Assembly: GCA_037903355.1 (NCBI GenBank)
Contig: JBAJFE010000004.1
Coordinates: forward strand, 5,502,001-5,566,000
Source of the DNA: Trichuris trichiura
Taxonomy: Eukaryota; Nematoda; Enoplea; Trichinellida; Trichuridae
Direction of reading: 5' to 3'
Length of the DNA stretch: 64,000 nt
The translations under genes were made by a program, and so were the position numbers. The notes under the pieces were generated by a model. That model was not told where the DNA came from and ran no database searches. It worked only from the letters and a program-made list of their open reading frames with translations. Shown piece after piece: positions 47,625 to 62,400 of this stretch. Numbering within the stretch: position 1 is the stretch's first letter; each line of letters opens with the position of its first letter.

Positions 47625-48430
47625 ACTTAAAAAAGCTATAGAAAGAACGGGGCTTCCGGGAAGTGCAGATTCCGTCGCCATAGCGAGAGCTGTCAGTCAC
47701 TTTCTCTCTCTCTCATGCTGACGACTAAGAGAAGAAGAAGAAAGAAAGACAGCTTTAGGGATGTGATCATACTGAAAACTCTGACATTTCCTTTTTCCTG
47801 TCAAGATTTTTTACAACAAAGCGGGTAAACCGAACTTTTCTCTAACGAAAACTTACATTTTCATCAAAAGACAGCCTCTTCTCAAAAAAATTATGCTGTG
47901 TAAGGGAGTAAGCACCTCTAACAAATTTCTGGCTAGCTTAGACTGTGTAGAATGCTCTGTTAACTCAGAAACCCTCAGGGTATGAGCTGTAACTTGTACT
48001 GGAGCAAGTGGTTCCCGTCTACCCTACCAGCTTTATCAATATTGTGCAATTGATCCTTGGCATTCAAATATTCATTAAAACAGCTTATATGCTCTTTATT
48101 CTTAACGAAAATCTGGGATGTGATGAATTCTACCAGGTCCGTCTCCTATCTGCACTCATAAGAAATGGAGAAGATCGCTGAGGATGATAATGTGGTGCAC
48201 GGCCATCATTTGAAAATACTGCATACAGATTTCACGAAACGACTCAGTATTATACAAGTCATACATGTTCCAGACAGCGTTGCAGATTCATTCTAGAGTG
48301 TGGCGGAAGCATGGATAAAACTACGGAAAATGTTAATAGAACTGCAAAGCAATGATAAGTTTGAACCAATGTTCTTCAATAATGCATATCGCCAGTTTTA
48401 CAAATAACAACAAATACTACAGCTTCATTC

Positions 48431-48655
48431 TCAGCTATAGGCTGCTGCAGAAAGCTCTTTTATCAGTTTTTCAACATTACGCTCAATTGTATGTAAATTC
48501 AGTACAGCCACTACGCTCTTGAGGAGCAGAATAAGTCGGTTACATATGACGAAAAGAGAGTAGCCAAGGGCAATGCTCACAAGCATTATTCCAAATGCAA
48601 AAATCAGTTCTACCTCATCAAGCATATATGGCACATTAAATTGTTGTTTTGGCAA
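48431..48655 (-). CDS. Possible small single-pass membrane protein
   Basis: Seventy-four codons from ATG to stop. Around residues 17-46 there is a strongly hydrophobic stretch (LIFAFGIMLVSIALGYSLFV and following), then an amphipathic charged tail (HTIERNVEKLIKEL). Not recognised; no relatives come to mind and no flanking exons were found. Hydrophobic composition can arise by chance in AT-rich DNA, so this is a weak call. Confidence 0.25.
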   Translation of the reverse strand: MPKQQFNVPYMLDEVELIFAFGIMLVSIALGYSLFVICNRLILLLKSVVAVLNLHTIERNVEKLIKELSAAAYS

Positions 48656-50435
48656 CTCATTGTTGTTTTAAGATTAGTATGGGTAACAAATATGAGCTTT
48701 ACCTTCTCGTCCTCAGCAGAAGTAGCCATCATAGTCATGGAGCGGAAACTATTGCTCTGACTGCAGAGCGACTATCAGACAGGCGGCTGCATTTCTTTTA
48801 GCTCGGAGTGAAGGGATTAGCAACAGCCATCGAAGCCGGCAAAAGTCTGCGAAAAAATACTGGAAGGAACAGTGATCGAGACTTTCATAGCTACGGAGTG
48901 GACTGCTTGTCTGTAACTACGGAAACAATGACATGGTGAACCTCATGGTTACAAATTTCGTGCCTATTCACTGCTCAAATCAGGTAAACATCTGCGGGAA
49001 AACATTGCTCCAGATCAAGCAACATCTGCGAAAGTGTTTTCACCCTTTCGCTACTTTCGCTAGGGACCAGATAGTAAAGACCTTAAATAGGAATTTGAAT
49101 TGCTATCTTTTTTTTGTATTTGCTAGGAAGCAATCACTGCGTATTTTAGTATGCTTTTATATTAAATTGAACAACGGACTTCTTGTAAGGAATGCGTAAG
49201 GCTTTCTAATTTAACTGTTATGGAAAACTTTTCATTTATTCTGCTGGCAAAACCAGTAAAATGATCATGGTAAAGCATTCGGGATTCACTTTGTCCCATC
49301 TTCAACGACACTCCTCAAGTCGGAGCAGCGGACAAGTGACTAAGGCAGAGATAGGATATAACGAGACAAATACATAAGTGAAATAAAACGAATAACGAAA
49401 GCGATTAGGTAAGGTAAGATAGATTACGAAATTGATGAGAGCAAATTAAAACAGGCAAAAGGTAGTTACGGTAATAAAGAGGTCAAATCAGATTAAATAA
49501 AAATAAATAAAGAGAAAACAATGATAAAAAAATAGCATTGTTTCACTAGGCCGTCACTTCCAGCGAACAAAATATTCGTTGAATACAGGTGAAGAACTTT
49601 CGTGTCCTGCCTGGTTTCATTACAAGCATTCAAAGCAAAAGCAAGAAAAAAATAGCTGCATTGTAAAAAATAAAATAACACAATAACAGTTTGAAGTGGC
49701 TTATTCACCGTTTGTATGCAGCTAAAAAAATATCGCAGTCTTAGAAAAACTGTTTCCATCTTCATCGACATTAAGGCACAGGCCTGAATCTGGAAATACA
49801 GCAGGTGATTCATTATCTTGAATGAACCAAAAATCCAGGACTTTTGAGTGTTGAAATGACGTCATAGGTAGAAATGTTGCCATGAACCTTTTCGCGCAAT
49901 AACCTGGGGCACATGCGCAAGAAAGTGGTACGTTGGCTGATGAATGCAACACCTGTGTAACAGAAGTTTGCTCTGAAGTTCGTAAAAAGCTGATGTAATA
50001 GAGTGGACCGCTAGTTTGTCTTCTCTAACGCGTGAATTAAAGAAAGATTAATTGTTGCATGTTGCATTGTTTATAAATTGTTGCAGCTAACTTGTTCATT
50101 CTTTATACTCGCATTGAAAACCTCCTACAAACACCCATAAAGATCACAGTGGTAGGCAAAAGAGGAAGCATTTACGCAATGAGGACTATATCCCAAAACC
50201 CGAAAAATTCTAGAGACCTCTGGTCCTGAGCATTTCGGATAATGGATCATCAACTGTATGTTTCGTCAAGCCTACTTTACAACAATAATATTCTGGTAAA
50301 TGACGCAAGTGGAATACATTGCTTAATTTATGTAAAAACAAATGAATTGCCGCAAGTCACAAAATGCAATGTTCAACACAATGATAAGAGGATTACTTCA
50401 TAAACATTGGCATCGCTCTGATTGAGTATGTTATG

Positions 50436-53400
50436 TTAACAGTACTGGGTATGAAACTTCTTCCTTATCTCCACTTTAAACCTTGAAGTCGAAGCGCCAC
50501 TACTTTTGCCTTTCTTAACTTTTCCTAAAAAGAATGAAAAAGATAAAACATGCCTGTTCACATTAATTGTTTAACCTGGCCGTGAGAGTCTTGCAGCCGC
50601 CTTACTTCCCTTCGCTTTAACCGAACTCTTCGCAGCCTTCAAGCGAATATATGCTTTCTTTTTCAACCCTGAAACATTTTCTCAAAATAATAACGATATG
50701 CAACGAAATGACTGATTCGTATTCGCGTTAACAAGAAGTCACTTAGTCAGCAAGAAACAAGCATAGCTGACCAACTCAAGAATTAAGGTAAAACTTATTA
50801 AGCGCTGCCAGTTTATCCACAGCAGGCGCAAGAGAAGCATTTCGACTATGACAAAAGCCTCTTACCATTTTGCTCCTTCCGCTCTTGCTCAGTCAAGAAC
50901 CACGTTCTTTTTCCATGGTCATCTTCATCTTGATTCTGCTTTGCCGACAGCTTTTCTAGAGCCATCTTAGCCTCATTTTCAGCAATTGCTATTTCTCTCT
51001 CCTTTTCTTCTTCTTCCATAACGTGTTTTACATCTTCCTCCAAGTCAACAACCAGGTTTCTATAGTGGTCCACAACTTCTGGAAGAGGATCAAACAATTT
51101 TCAACAACTCAGCTGAGGCTTCCATTATCTTTGCCTGTTTCGGCTGAAAAAGACCGGCTCACCTCGGTTTATAACGCGTTGTTTAATCGCTGTTTTGGAA
51201 TGTTTGACTATCTCTTTCAACACTTTTCTGTCTTCCTCAGTGACTAACGATACGGCCTTTCCGCTTCTTCCAGCTCGTGCCGTTCGACCAACGCGGTGTA
51301 AATACTGCTTGAAACTAAAAGGCAGGCTAAAATTAATGACCTGAAAAAAATCAGGTAAAGCAACCAATGAAGCTAAAATATTTTCCGACTTCCTACCGTC
51401 TTAACACCTTCCACGTCTATGCCCCTAGCGGCGACATCAGTGGCTATTAGAACATCAGTTTCACCATCCTTGAACTTGCCAAGCGCTTCTAGGCGCTGAA
51501 AAAAAAACAATAAGAACGCGCGTACAACATACCAAGAGCTCTACAGTCTACCTGAGCTTGCGCCAATTTCCCATGTAGTTCAGCTACCTTAACTCCAGCT
51601 AAGCCGAGTAGTATGCGCAAGCGATGACAAAGAATTCTAGTTTGTACAAAGAGCAGAACATGATCGGGAAAAGTGCGCTTCAACAGAGCTGAAACAAAAT
51701 ATCTGGTCAATCAGGTGCAATAAATAACTGTCATATACTACTGTACTAACGTCACTAATATTAATAAATACGAAATCATCGATGCAAACAAAGAAGTATT
51801 AATAGTAATTGGGTACACACCTAGTAAGACAGACTCGCGGCTTTGCTCTTGACTACTGCGAATGCGAATAAACTCTTGGAGAAGATTCAGAGCCATTTCC
51901 GTGTTCTCGTTTATAAACAACTTCACCGGTTTTTGCAATGAAACTGCAGCCAAATCTTTCACCTGGTGGAAGAATAACAAACAAACACTCGCGCTACCAG
52001 TTGCGAATACTTATGACCATACTTCGTCGGACATAGTCGCTGAGAACAGCATTGTCTGCCTAGTTGGGGAGCAGAGACGCAATACCTCGTTCATCTGCTC
52101 AGCAAAATATTCGTCCAACATCCTTTAAATCAAGACTGTCAATCATGGAGCGCGCGTGAATATGCATATTATGAAAATTCACATTGCTCTATTCGCAAAT
52201 ATTACCAAACGATAATTACTTGTTTACAATGAACTTAGCAAAAACAAATTACCTATCCGCTTCATCCAAAATTAAAATTTCTACATTCGAAAGGTTGAAA
52301 CTAGGACTGTTTCGCAGGTGGTCGATAAGCCGACCTGGGGTAGCCATAACGACATCTGGACATGAGCGCAACAACGCCATTTGTGACTTCAAGTTCATGC
52401 CACCTAAAAGAATACAGGCACAATCGTAGTCAGTAACATTGCAGACTTAAAAGCACGAATGATCTGCTTAGTAGATTTCCAAAAAATCAGCATAAATAAA
52501 GAATAAAAGTGCACATTGGACAACAAAATAAATTATTTCTATTTTACAGTGTAAAGAAAATTTTTGCTATTCGCAACTGCTGCTAATTCCCATTTATAAC
52601 AAACAGTCAACAGTTAAAGAATAAACACTTGAAAAATGCATTCAGACAGCAGTTACAAGTAAATAGGTGAACATTGCTACGAGGCCTGCATTTACATAGC
52701 TATGAACACACTGTTTTGCAAGCTAAACAACGTCAGAAGAAAAAGAATTGTTCTCCTTCTACGTGAGAAATGTCGTAAAATTCATTTTTCAGACATCGGA
52801 GAAACTGGACAGATTTAAGCCCGAGATACCTTACGGAAGGCCATGATGTTAGAATGAACACCATACATGACATGAACGAATAGAAAGATAAGCAGTTAAA
52901 GTTCTACACTGAAAGCCATCAACAAAACTTAATGAAAACTAGAAAGCATCGCATACAGCTAAAAGTGAACACGTCGGTCGTGTATTAATAGCGCGCAGCC
53001 AACAGCGTCGCAACAGGCACATTCTGCGTGATGCCTTAACGGTCCAGAGCAAATTTTGGAAATTGACCTAACTTGTTATGCAAGCACAAGGATTGGCGAA
53101 TTGCTAAATTTTTAAATAAATAGGATAAAGCATCCACTGGCCCTGAAGCACGAGAAGATCTCAATGAAGCGTTCATTAAAGCCATCGCTGATGAAAGCTG
53201 ATGCTGGAACAGGTGCACGGTTCTGATGAAGCATCGCTCCTTCGGCGATAAGGTGGCTCTAGCGCAGATACTTAAATACGTTTGACGAAACAGCTTCCAT
53301 GGGAACTTAGGATGTCAAGAATGGATTAACTGTGTTAGCAAGTCGAAATGCAGCGGGCAAGTATAAGTGTAAATCTGTTGCTGTATGAAAAGTTTGGATT

Positions 53401-56400
53401 TTCGTAAGTTTAAAGGACTGAAATTCCTAAAAGTCTATTATTTACACTAACAAGAAAGCATGGATTACAAAGGCAACTTCTTGATTGGTTCTACAAACAC
53501 TTTGTGCTAGCGACTCGTCTTCACCGCAGAGAAATGGAACTGCAGAATGTCAGCAAGGTTTTATTATTCCTTAACAACAGTCCTCCAGATTTTGCAGCTG
53601 AACCTCTTATGAAAAATAATGCTCATGCCATACGCTTTCCCACAAATATGACTTCATTAATTCACCCACGTGACCAAGACATCCTGAGATTAATGAAACA
53701 TTTATGATATAGCAAATAAAATAACGGTTTAGTTGTCCCGTTGCAAAATGCGAAAAATGAATTTGTCGAAGCCTTCATAACACGTCTTTTTCCGTTGTTA
53801 GCGAAAGATAGCAAGGTACGGGCTTTTGCATTTAAGGACGGACCAATTAAACCTTTATCATACTTGTTATACGCAAGACCCGTTGTGAAGTGTTCCACCT
53901 TCAAGCGATTAAGAAGTTATTTGTTATACCGATGGTTACGGTAGGTACGTCGCGGAAGACGAAGAAATTTACCAACAAAGGAAAGTTAAACCAGGAAACA
54001 GAAACTTGGGAAGCTATTCAAAGCAAGAAGCAAAACTTGAAGATTCAGCTTCATCGATAACACGAACCTCGTTTTACAACGTTAATTACGGCTTTAACCA
54101 GTTTTTATGTTGGTGAGGAGCCACGAAAGCACCGCTTTTAAAATTCTTGTACGATTGAAGGCTTTTTCATTTTTACTTTGCACTGACTTAACAACTAGAT
54201 AAAGCCGTAATCAACACCGAGAAGCAAAATTTTTAAAATGGGAATATTTTTCACCTTTACATATAACCAAACGTTCAACACTTTCTAAGCATTTCTATAT
54301 TTAAGCCATTGCTATTGACAAAGCGCACTTGAATTTCAAGGCACTATAATAATCCACTGAGATAGCTATTAGACACGCGGTGACTTTCAAGAGGCGGTGA
54401 TACTATATCAACAGACTCGCTAGTTTCGAACGCAGCAATTAAATTACGATTATAATAAGCTCAGTTGAAAGAAACGCCTTAACATTCTAAAAACTGAATG
54501 ACAATGATTTTGTAGCTCGCTTGGCCATCTCGATTCAGAAGCGTGGAATGCGATTATATCTAAACTGGATTCGCGTCTAAAAGTGACACAAGTAAAAAAG
54601 AAAAAATGATGCGTTGAGAAACGCTTTCATTAACACGAAATGACTTATCAAGAGACTTTAATGTAATAATAGATTTCCAAGGATAAAAGGGAAACAGCGA
54701 AATTTGATTTGCCTGACTAGAGAATTCATTATTCAATGCACACTGTAATTGCAACCTTAAAAAGGAAAGCAATTTGGGAGGATCATATTTTAAAATCTTT
54801 TGCAACATGATTACTAACAGCAAAGAAATTTTGATTGGAAAGAAACTGTGGAACAGATGTACTATTATGCCTTTATCACAGCATAGTTTACTTAACAGAA
54901 AGTATCTGCCAGTACCATGCAAAAATGGAAAATTATTCACATATTCATGTGAAATTATTTATTCATAAAGCTTAGTGAGACAAAGCCACCACAAGGATTT
55001 CGCCAAAGAAAGGCACGTTAAATTCGTTTGATCCTACGGTTCGCTAATCCAGTTCGAACTTGTTGATGAAATAAAATGAGTTTCAAACAAAAACGCATTC
55101 TTCATCTTCGTTTGATAAACAGTTTTTGCAGCATGAAATATGCATCGCCGAATGACAATGGCAATAATATTCCACGCACCAATCAAACACTCTGCGAACA
55201 AGCTGTTCGAACGCTAAAGCATGCATTCAGAATTGAGTAATATTTCCAAAAAAGGAAAGCAATAAGCTCAAAGGAAAAAAGTAGAGAGACAGGTTTGATT
55301 GCTTAATTCAAATTCAATAATCACTACAAACACTTCATTATTTTCGACGGAAACAAGAGAAGGGTCAGTCTGCTCACTACAACGCCATTGGCCATTTCTG
55401 ATGTCAAAATGAGACTTTGCATTCACGTTGATCAAATTCAAAAATGAAAAAAGCGTCGGCGTCATGAATGTTGCAAAGCAATTTTCTTGCCAACAAAATG
55501 ACTACATCATACGATACGGACATTCAGGGAACGAAAATGCCTCAAAACGAAATGCGAAAACAAAAAGGTTTCCCTAATTAAAGCGCAGTTGCGTACTCCA
55601 TCCATGACATTGCACAGCCGTTTAGTTCATTATCGAATGGCGGAACAAATTAAAATGAAAAAAGCGGGTCAAAGATAAAAAGCGATATGACAAAAACGTT
55701 TTAAAAAAACAATTAGTTCCGATCCCAGTCGCTGCTGCCAATTCGTTTTAAAAAACTTTCGGAAATGAATCTTTCTTCAACATCATTAGTCATCCGTTTA
55801 GCCAGTCATTTAAAAACAGTTCAAGGGCTTCCTCCTATGGAACAGTAAAGCAAGACAACATTAAAATAGATCAACGTTAACGAAAAACTTAACTTACAAA
55901 CTATATGCAAAAAATAAGCAGAAATGTTAATTTTTGCTTAGGGGGACTAAATGCCAGGCTTAACAAGAGACAAGGCCGCATAATAGCTTGTGCAAGACGA
56001 ACACTATACCTTGTAATAAGGAACAATTAATCGGGTTGTTTAATGGCTTCGAAGATTTGGACTACTTTCATGGTAACGAGGCCTTACTCCGAGACTAAGA
56101 AAACAATTGATTAATGGTTGACAGGCAGCAGAACAAAACAACTTACAGAAGGAAGCCTTAGGCGTCTATAAAGAGGATTCTCGGTCGAGTACGCAGCGTA
56201 CTATTAAATCAGTTTATGAAGAAATCAGAAGGCATAACACGATCACGTATGGATTAACTTAGAGGTTTGCTTTTTATGGTCAACTCTACCGCTTCAAAAA
56301 GCAATTGTCTATTGGTTTTTGGAAGTATTCTCACCTTTGTACTCACGCAGAACGTTAAAAAAAAGTTTTAATAATACAATGCGCCTTATTTCATTAGACT

Positions 56401-59400
56401 GAAGGCTAATCACGAGGTGCTCATAACCTAAGCTGGACGCCGTTTCGCAGCTGAAACTTTGGTCGCAACAACATCCAAACGGAGTGCCACTACTCTTGTT
56501 GAGCGTTAAATCAGTACACAAGGCTAACTATATCGCAAATACAATGACAAGTAAGGGTTTGAAAAGCTTTAATATTCATGGTTGTAAGGTCTTCTACGGC
56601 TTTTCCCGTTTTTCGTTGTGCTGTTATCTGTACTTAAACTAAAACAACTGCTCTCTACCAACGGATGGATGAGCCGTTATTAAGAAAATGTACAGAAAAT
56701 AAGAGTTCAGTTATTAAGAAAATGTACAGAAAATCCACCACCTCACTGACGACGGAACTAGAGCGTTCCGAAAGCTTTGAACATTAAAAAGTTGAGTGCG
56801 TTGATATCTGTACATTTTCTTAATAACGGCTCATCCACCCGTTGGTAGAGCAGTTGTTTTAGTTTAATTACAGATAACAGCACAACGAAAAACGGGAAAA
56901 GCCGTAGAAAACCTTACAACCATGAAAATACATCCCGTTACAAAACACCCAGTTTTCAAGAGCTTTAGTATTTCCGTAAAATGAGTTCGACGGCAATCGC
57001 TCCCCAGCGCCCCTAACTTGTGATATTGCAAATCATTATGAAATAAGTTAGTTTTTTACATGCAAAACCTGCTAAAATTTCAGCAAAAAATTCTGACATA
57101 CAGTGTTCAACCAAACGTTTTGTGGATGCAATTCGCTGAAGCGCAAAGAATCGCTGACCGTGTAACACGTACCAGACGTGAACCTTATCAGATTTAATTC
57201 GCCCATCTGAACATTATCACAGCTCACTTTGACCGATGACATGACAATTAGAAATTGGACTTATTTTGACCGGGTTAAAGTTTCATGTTGGAGACGAACG
57301 CAGCTGAAGATTTAACGAAGTTTAGCCGCAATTCCTTCCAAAATGAACACGAAAAGCAACAACGTTTCTGAACTGTTAACAGAAGCAAAATAGCTGAACG
57401 CTACCCTGTTACGACTACCGCGGTTAACCTATCGAATCACATTCCTAACTACTACTACTACAACTTGTGCAGATGAGCAGTGGTTGCCCCACTTGAAGTG
57501 AAAAGGAATCGCACGTTCCGCTGAGTAAATTCCGCACACCGATAGAAGAAAAGCATAGTGAAAAATGTCCACCATTTCAGAATATTGTTTCTTCAAATGG
57601 GAAACTGAATCGACATAATTGTGCGTCATGTATTCTCTCTTCCAGTCACGAATATCTCGTTGAACAACCCGTCTAACTAGTCCGTCTCAAAATCGCCGCA
57701 ATGAGAAGCATACGGTATCACAGAGGCACCTTCTTTCACCATACATAGTACTGTTTGCTTCGAGTGTCAGGAGGATATACCTCATGTTTACATTGAGTCA
57801 TAAAACTAACATTCAGCCAACCATAGACGATAGGCCTTAAACAATTGGACACCATACGACGCGCGCAAGGACGACACAGGTCACACGAATGTGAATGAAC
57901 CGGTTTTATTTGAAGGCTGCTGCATCGTGTAGTTAACGCGAAGTAAATGTCTGCAGAGTTATTTACGAGAACGGCTTGTGACGGGGCCGAAAGCGAATGA
58001 GATGAAGAAAGACACAGTCTTGTAATTGGACGGATGGACAGAAGACAGAAGCTCTTCTTGTACGTTTGCCTAGTATCCGCCGTATGGCATATTGGAGTGC
58101 AGTGGACTAACTTGCTGTTTCCTTTCCTAGAATGGGAGGTTCAACCGCCTTTAGCTATGGTAGATATTGGCGTTATACATGCTCTGGGGAATTTGTGGAA
58201 TATGATAGGCGCATTTCTGATCGGTCTCCTTATCGACATATACGGCCTCAAAATTTGCCTTATATCGTCTGCTGTTTCTACCTCCCTGTACTACTTCTGC
58301 ATTGCAAGTTCTAAAGGATACTGGTCATTTATTTTAGCTCAAACTTTTCGGCTTGGATTTCACTTTGACCATCTAACTGAGATTTTCGTGTCAACAATAA
58401 CACGCGAAGGCGAACGTACAGCAGATCTACTCAAACTGTCAATACCAGCAGGAGCGAGTTTGATGATTGGTCCTTTTCTTGCAGGAAAAATGACTGTTCT
58501 GTATGATATACGAACTGCACAATTTTTCAACAGTTTTCTTACTCTCGCTTTCATCCTCCCACCAGTTATTTACTTGCTACCGGAAACCCATAAGCTTTCG
58601 CCAGTTTATACAGCTAAGCTGAAACTGCACCAATATTGGCAGATGGCCTACAACGATCGTTTGATCAAGTGCATAGGCCTCAAAGCACTTCTGACAGCTT
58701 CTGTGATCTGTTATGAGATAGTTACGTGGCAGCACATTGTCAGAAGGCATTCGGAAACACCCGGAGACGCCACAGTTCTCTTCTGCATTCTAGGTTCCGC
58801 CATACTCTTCATGAACTTTTATGGAATTAGAAAATTGAAACATAACTTCGATCCAACTACGCTGGTCGAAATTGCACTTGTCTGCCTGATGATTAGCTAT
58901 CTGCTGTTGACAGTGGCAAAGTCTTACGTGTTCACAGTGCTCCTTATGATTCTACAAACCGTGAGCAATGCGGTTGCTACAGCTGAGGTGATGGCGCAGC
59001 TGATCGGGACAGTTGAACGATCCCATCTGGGCAAAGCGTCTGGCTTAGCAAGGGCTACTCAATGGCTACTCCAATGCAGTATCCCCCTTGTCGGCAGTTA
59101 TGTTATACAGAACTGGAGTTACAGTGTGCTTTGTATCCTAGCAGCAGCGTTCGCTGGGTTGGCGTTAGTCGAGATTGCCAGGTACGGCCGCTTTTTGAAC
59201 ACTACCATGGACGAACTGCCATGGCTCTTGCAAAGCTAACAGTAAACCTAAAAATGGAACGTTCTGTACCGTCTAGACGGCATTTAGAAGCTACTTATTT
59301 ACGCAAGGATTAATTTTAGCTGCTACGCAAGCAAGAATATAACCATCTTTTCAATCGTGCAGCCCATTCATCTCAGGCGTTTCGAAATTCACTTTATCCT

Positions 59401-62400
59401 AAACAAACAAAACGTCTGCTATACGTGCTGCAGTAGCGAGAAAATAATGCTTGCATTTACATTAGCTGCCGCGTATGTTTCGAGCTGGTGAAATTTTCTG
59501 GAAATTGAAACAATAAGGACTCGCAACTAACTCTCAGACAAACTTCACTCAAGTCGCTCAGCTTCTATATTCAATTTCTCAATCATAAATGCAGCTATAT
59601 AACTTTGAAACATTTATTAGCACGTAAATTTGTTAGGCTTGAAGAGAAAGTGAGGCGCAAAGGTCTAACGTATTACGGATTTACCACTGCGCCTGCGCGG
59701 TAGCCGCCATTAAAAACATAAGAACCAGTCGGCAAGCTATGGCAGCAACATGCAAGCAAGATCTATAAACACGATTCGTTTTTGATACACGTCGATTCCA
59801 TATATCATTTATCGGGATAATACTGTAGGTTGATTAAGTCGACCAACCAAGGATAACCCTAAATTTTTATGATGACGAATGATCAGTAAGATAGACTGAT
59901 ATCAATGCTGTTAGTTTGATTCAAGGAGCTAAGTATACAAGTCTTTGGAACAGACGGCCTCCAATGGATCAATCATTATAAATGGATCTAATTCCTTGTC
60001 GGCTGCCATATAACACTAATTGAACTAGTCAGCTTCGAAAAATTCTTTCCCTTCACTATAAGTCAATATAACACTGCCGTTTAGAAGTGATTCACTGGCA
60101 CTTGAGATGAATCCAAACAGGGGTCTTATAAATCATTTATGGTGAAAGAAGCACTGCTGCTACACCTCTGTCTCCGTTGTGATCTTTGCTACCCTCAAAA
60201 CACAGGTCAAATCCACGAAACTATCCTAGGCGAAATGATACAGTTACTATTAATAAATGGATAATTTTCCGTTCGAAACTTCTCCATGCCATCCCAAAAA
60301 CAATGAAAGACAAAAAGAGTTGGGCGAAACGTTAAGTAGAACTTATTAAGTCCGCTTGTACTAAAACACTATCGGTAGCAACGATTTCGAAACAACAAGA
60401 CATCAATGCTCGAAATAAAACAACATTTCTGAAAACGAAGGTTATTTCCTAGTAAAAGCGCGCTTTTAGACGGGCGGTTTAAACTTATTTTGCTATGATA
60501 AATTACACTTAGCAACAGGAAGCCAACAGCAAAGGGAATAAGTTCGAATGACCTAAAATTCAGTTCAAAACGTAGTTTCAGGTTTAATTACATTCCTACG
60601 CTTACCACCAACGGAAAAAAGCGCCCAAAATTATTAATATTATTATTTGTACGCGATTTCGTGAAGGTTATGCACGTAAGGAAGAAACACGTTAGAAATT
60701 CCTATAGGGCCACAAGCAATGTAACTATCTGAAAAATATGAAAATGTAACCAAAGCATCATGAAGCCTAAGTAAATCAAACAAAATTATTGGACGCAGAC
60801 GTTAACTGCTTATGAAAAGCGTAAAAAATTTTACGGAGCTCATGGGATCAGAACATTTTGGCCATCAGTTTGAAACACTCACATCTGCTCACTGACTCCG
60901 AATAGACCGTAAATCTTTTTCGCTTTCAATAAACGGTTTCATCTGTACAAAATAGTAATGAATTTCAAAGGATCAGTTAGAAGCGTCACATTTTCAACAG
61001 AGTTAAACATTTATAAATGAAAACAAACTAAACGTTGAAACGGTACAGTTAATATTTATAGTTCGAGCTGAGCATAAAGCTACTTGATTCCAAAAGCACC
61101 GCTTTCATCGCTTTCTGGATTAAACATTCTAACTTTGACGAGTTTCTGCCATATTTCTGTACAAGAAATTACAGCAGCGGGTAGTTCAGATAACGGAAAC
61201 ATTTGGGTAAAAAACAAAATCCCGAATAGGTCGAAAATACATTCTAAAGTCTGGCCTTGTAGCAGTTGCGCATTGGCATCTTTCAGATAAGGGATATATT
61301 TCAGCAGAGCCCTTACTATACTGGTCTTGTTTTCTAAAGCACTAACTTCGAACAAGGCCAGTAATAACAACGCTTCTACTCAAAGAAATTCCTTATCTAG
61401 AAGATGCCGACGCAGAACTGCCCCGAAGTCAAACTTTACCGCGCATTTCCGATCTATTCCGAATTTTGAGCGCCACCGAAATATTTTTATGCTTTTACAG
61501 AAACAGCCGATTTACTGGACTTTAAACTTGACGGCGTAGCTTTCAGAGACCACTCTTTTCCATCCACGGCGTCTACGTAAAATGAATGATTCATTTTACG
61601 TGAACGCTGAGGATGGGGAAAGATTGTACCTGAAAGCTACGTCAATAAAGTTCGAAGTCTAATATACCGACTGTTTCTGCAAAAGACAGAAACCCTTGCG
61701 CACGCGCTTACTGGAAAGATTCAGATAGTCGAACAACTGCTAAAACTGTTTCGTTTTTCGACTCGACTCATTATAAAATTTTGGGTCGCAAATGTAATCT
61801 CAAATATCAATTTTCTACTGCCAGCATTCAATTCTCTCAAACGCACAATAATTTATCAACGACTGAGATCATATAAGATGTAGCACAGCTTTCTACGTAA
61901 AATATTAAACTACGTGGATAGCACAGCAGTTTATCCCCATTTCACAACTCAGCCACCTGAAACCAACAGTCAAAGTTCGTTTCAGCATTCTGTAGCAGTC
62001 AGAAAAAGTCGGACGAAAGGTGCAACCTTCATAGAGTACTTTAAGGCATGTTTGTACCACTAAAGCTAAAAGTCGCCAAACTGACTGCTAAAACAGGCGT
62101 TACTACCGAGGGGCGACTGTCTGTTGCGTCGATCAGCGGCCTTTTCTTAAAAAGAAAATGTGGGAATAGAATTTGTCGCATCAAACGTTACCAAACAAAT
62201 TCAGTTCACGAATAAAGCAATAGTCAAACTTCTTCAAGCTGGTTCATTGAAAACAGCTTTTTCTATGTCTTGTCTTTGGAATGTAAACTGCTAAATCAGC
62301 CCCAGATTTTTATAAAAGCGACCTTCAAAGATTCTCGCCATACGGCAGCTGACCGATTTTCTAGAAAAGAATTGGCAACCACAAATCTGAAAAAAAAAAC

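Larger units (their letters stand above)
47110..50430. other. Intergenic, no supported gene
   Basis: Apart from the hairpin at 47573-47624 and the small membrane frame at 48431-48655, only short unassignable frames are seen, for example minus 49493-49813 and 49722-49952. Confidence 0.35.

Noticed and set aside
51079..51125. DDX27 acceptor near 51113 (gcctcag) or an exon starting with FDPLPEVV
   Set aside because: That frame meets a stop. The acceptor at 51079 (cttccag) gives an in-phase join that matches the family.
53741..53944. A 67-codon plus-strand frame after the transposase relic
   Set aside because: Composition and context suggest repeat-derived sequence; no protein family recognised and both strands are open.
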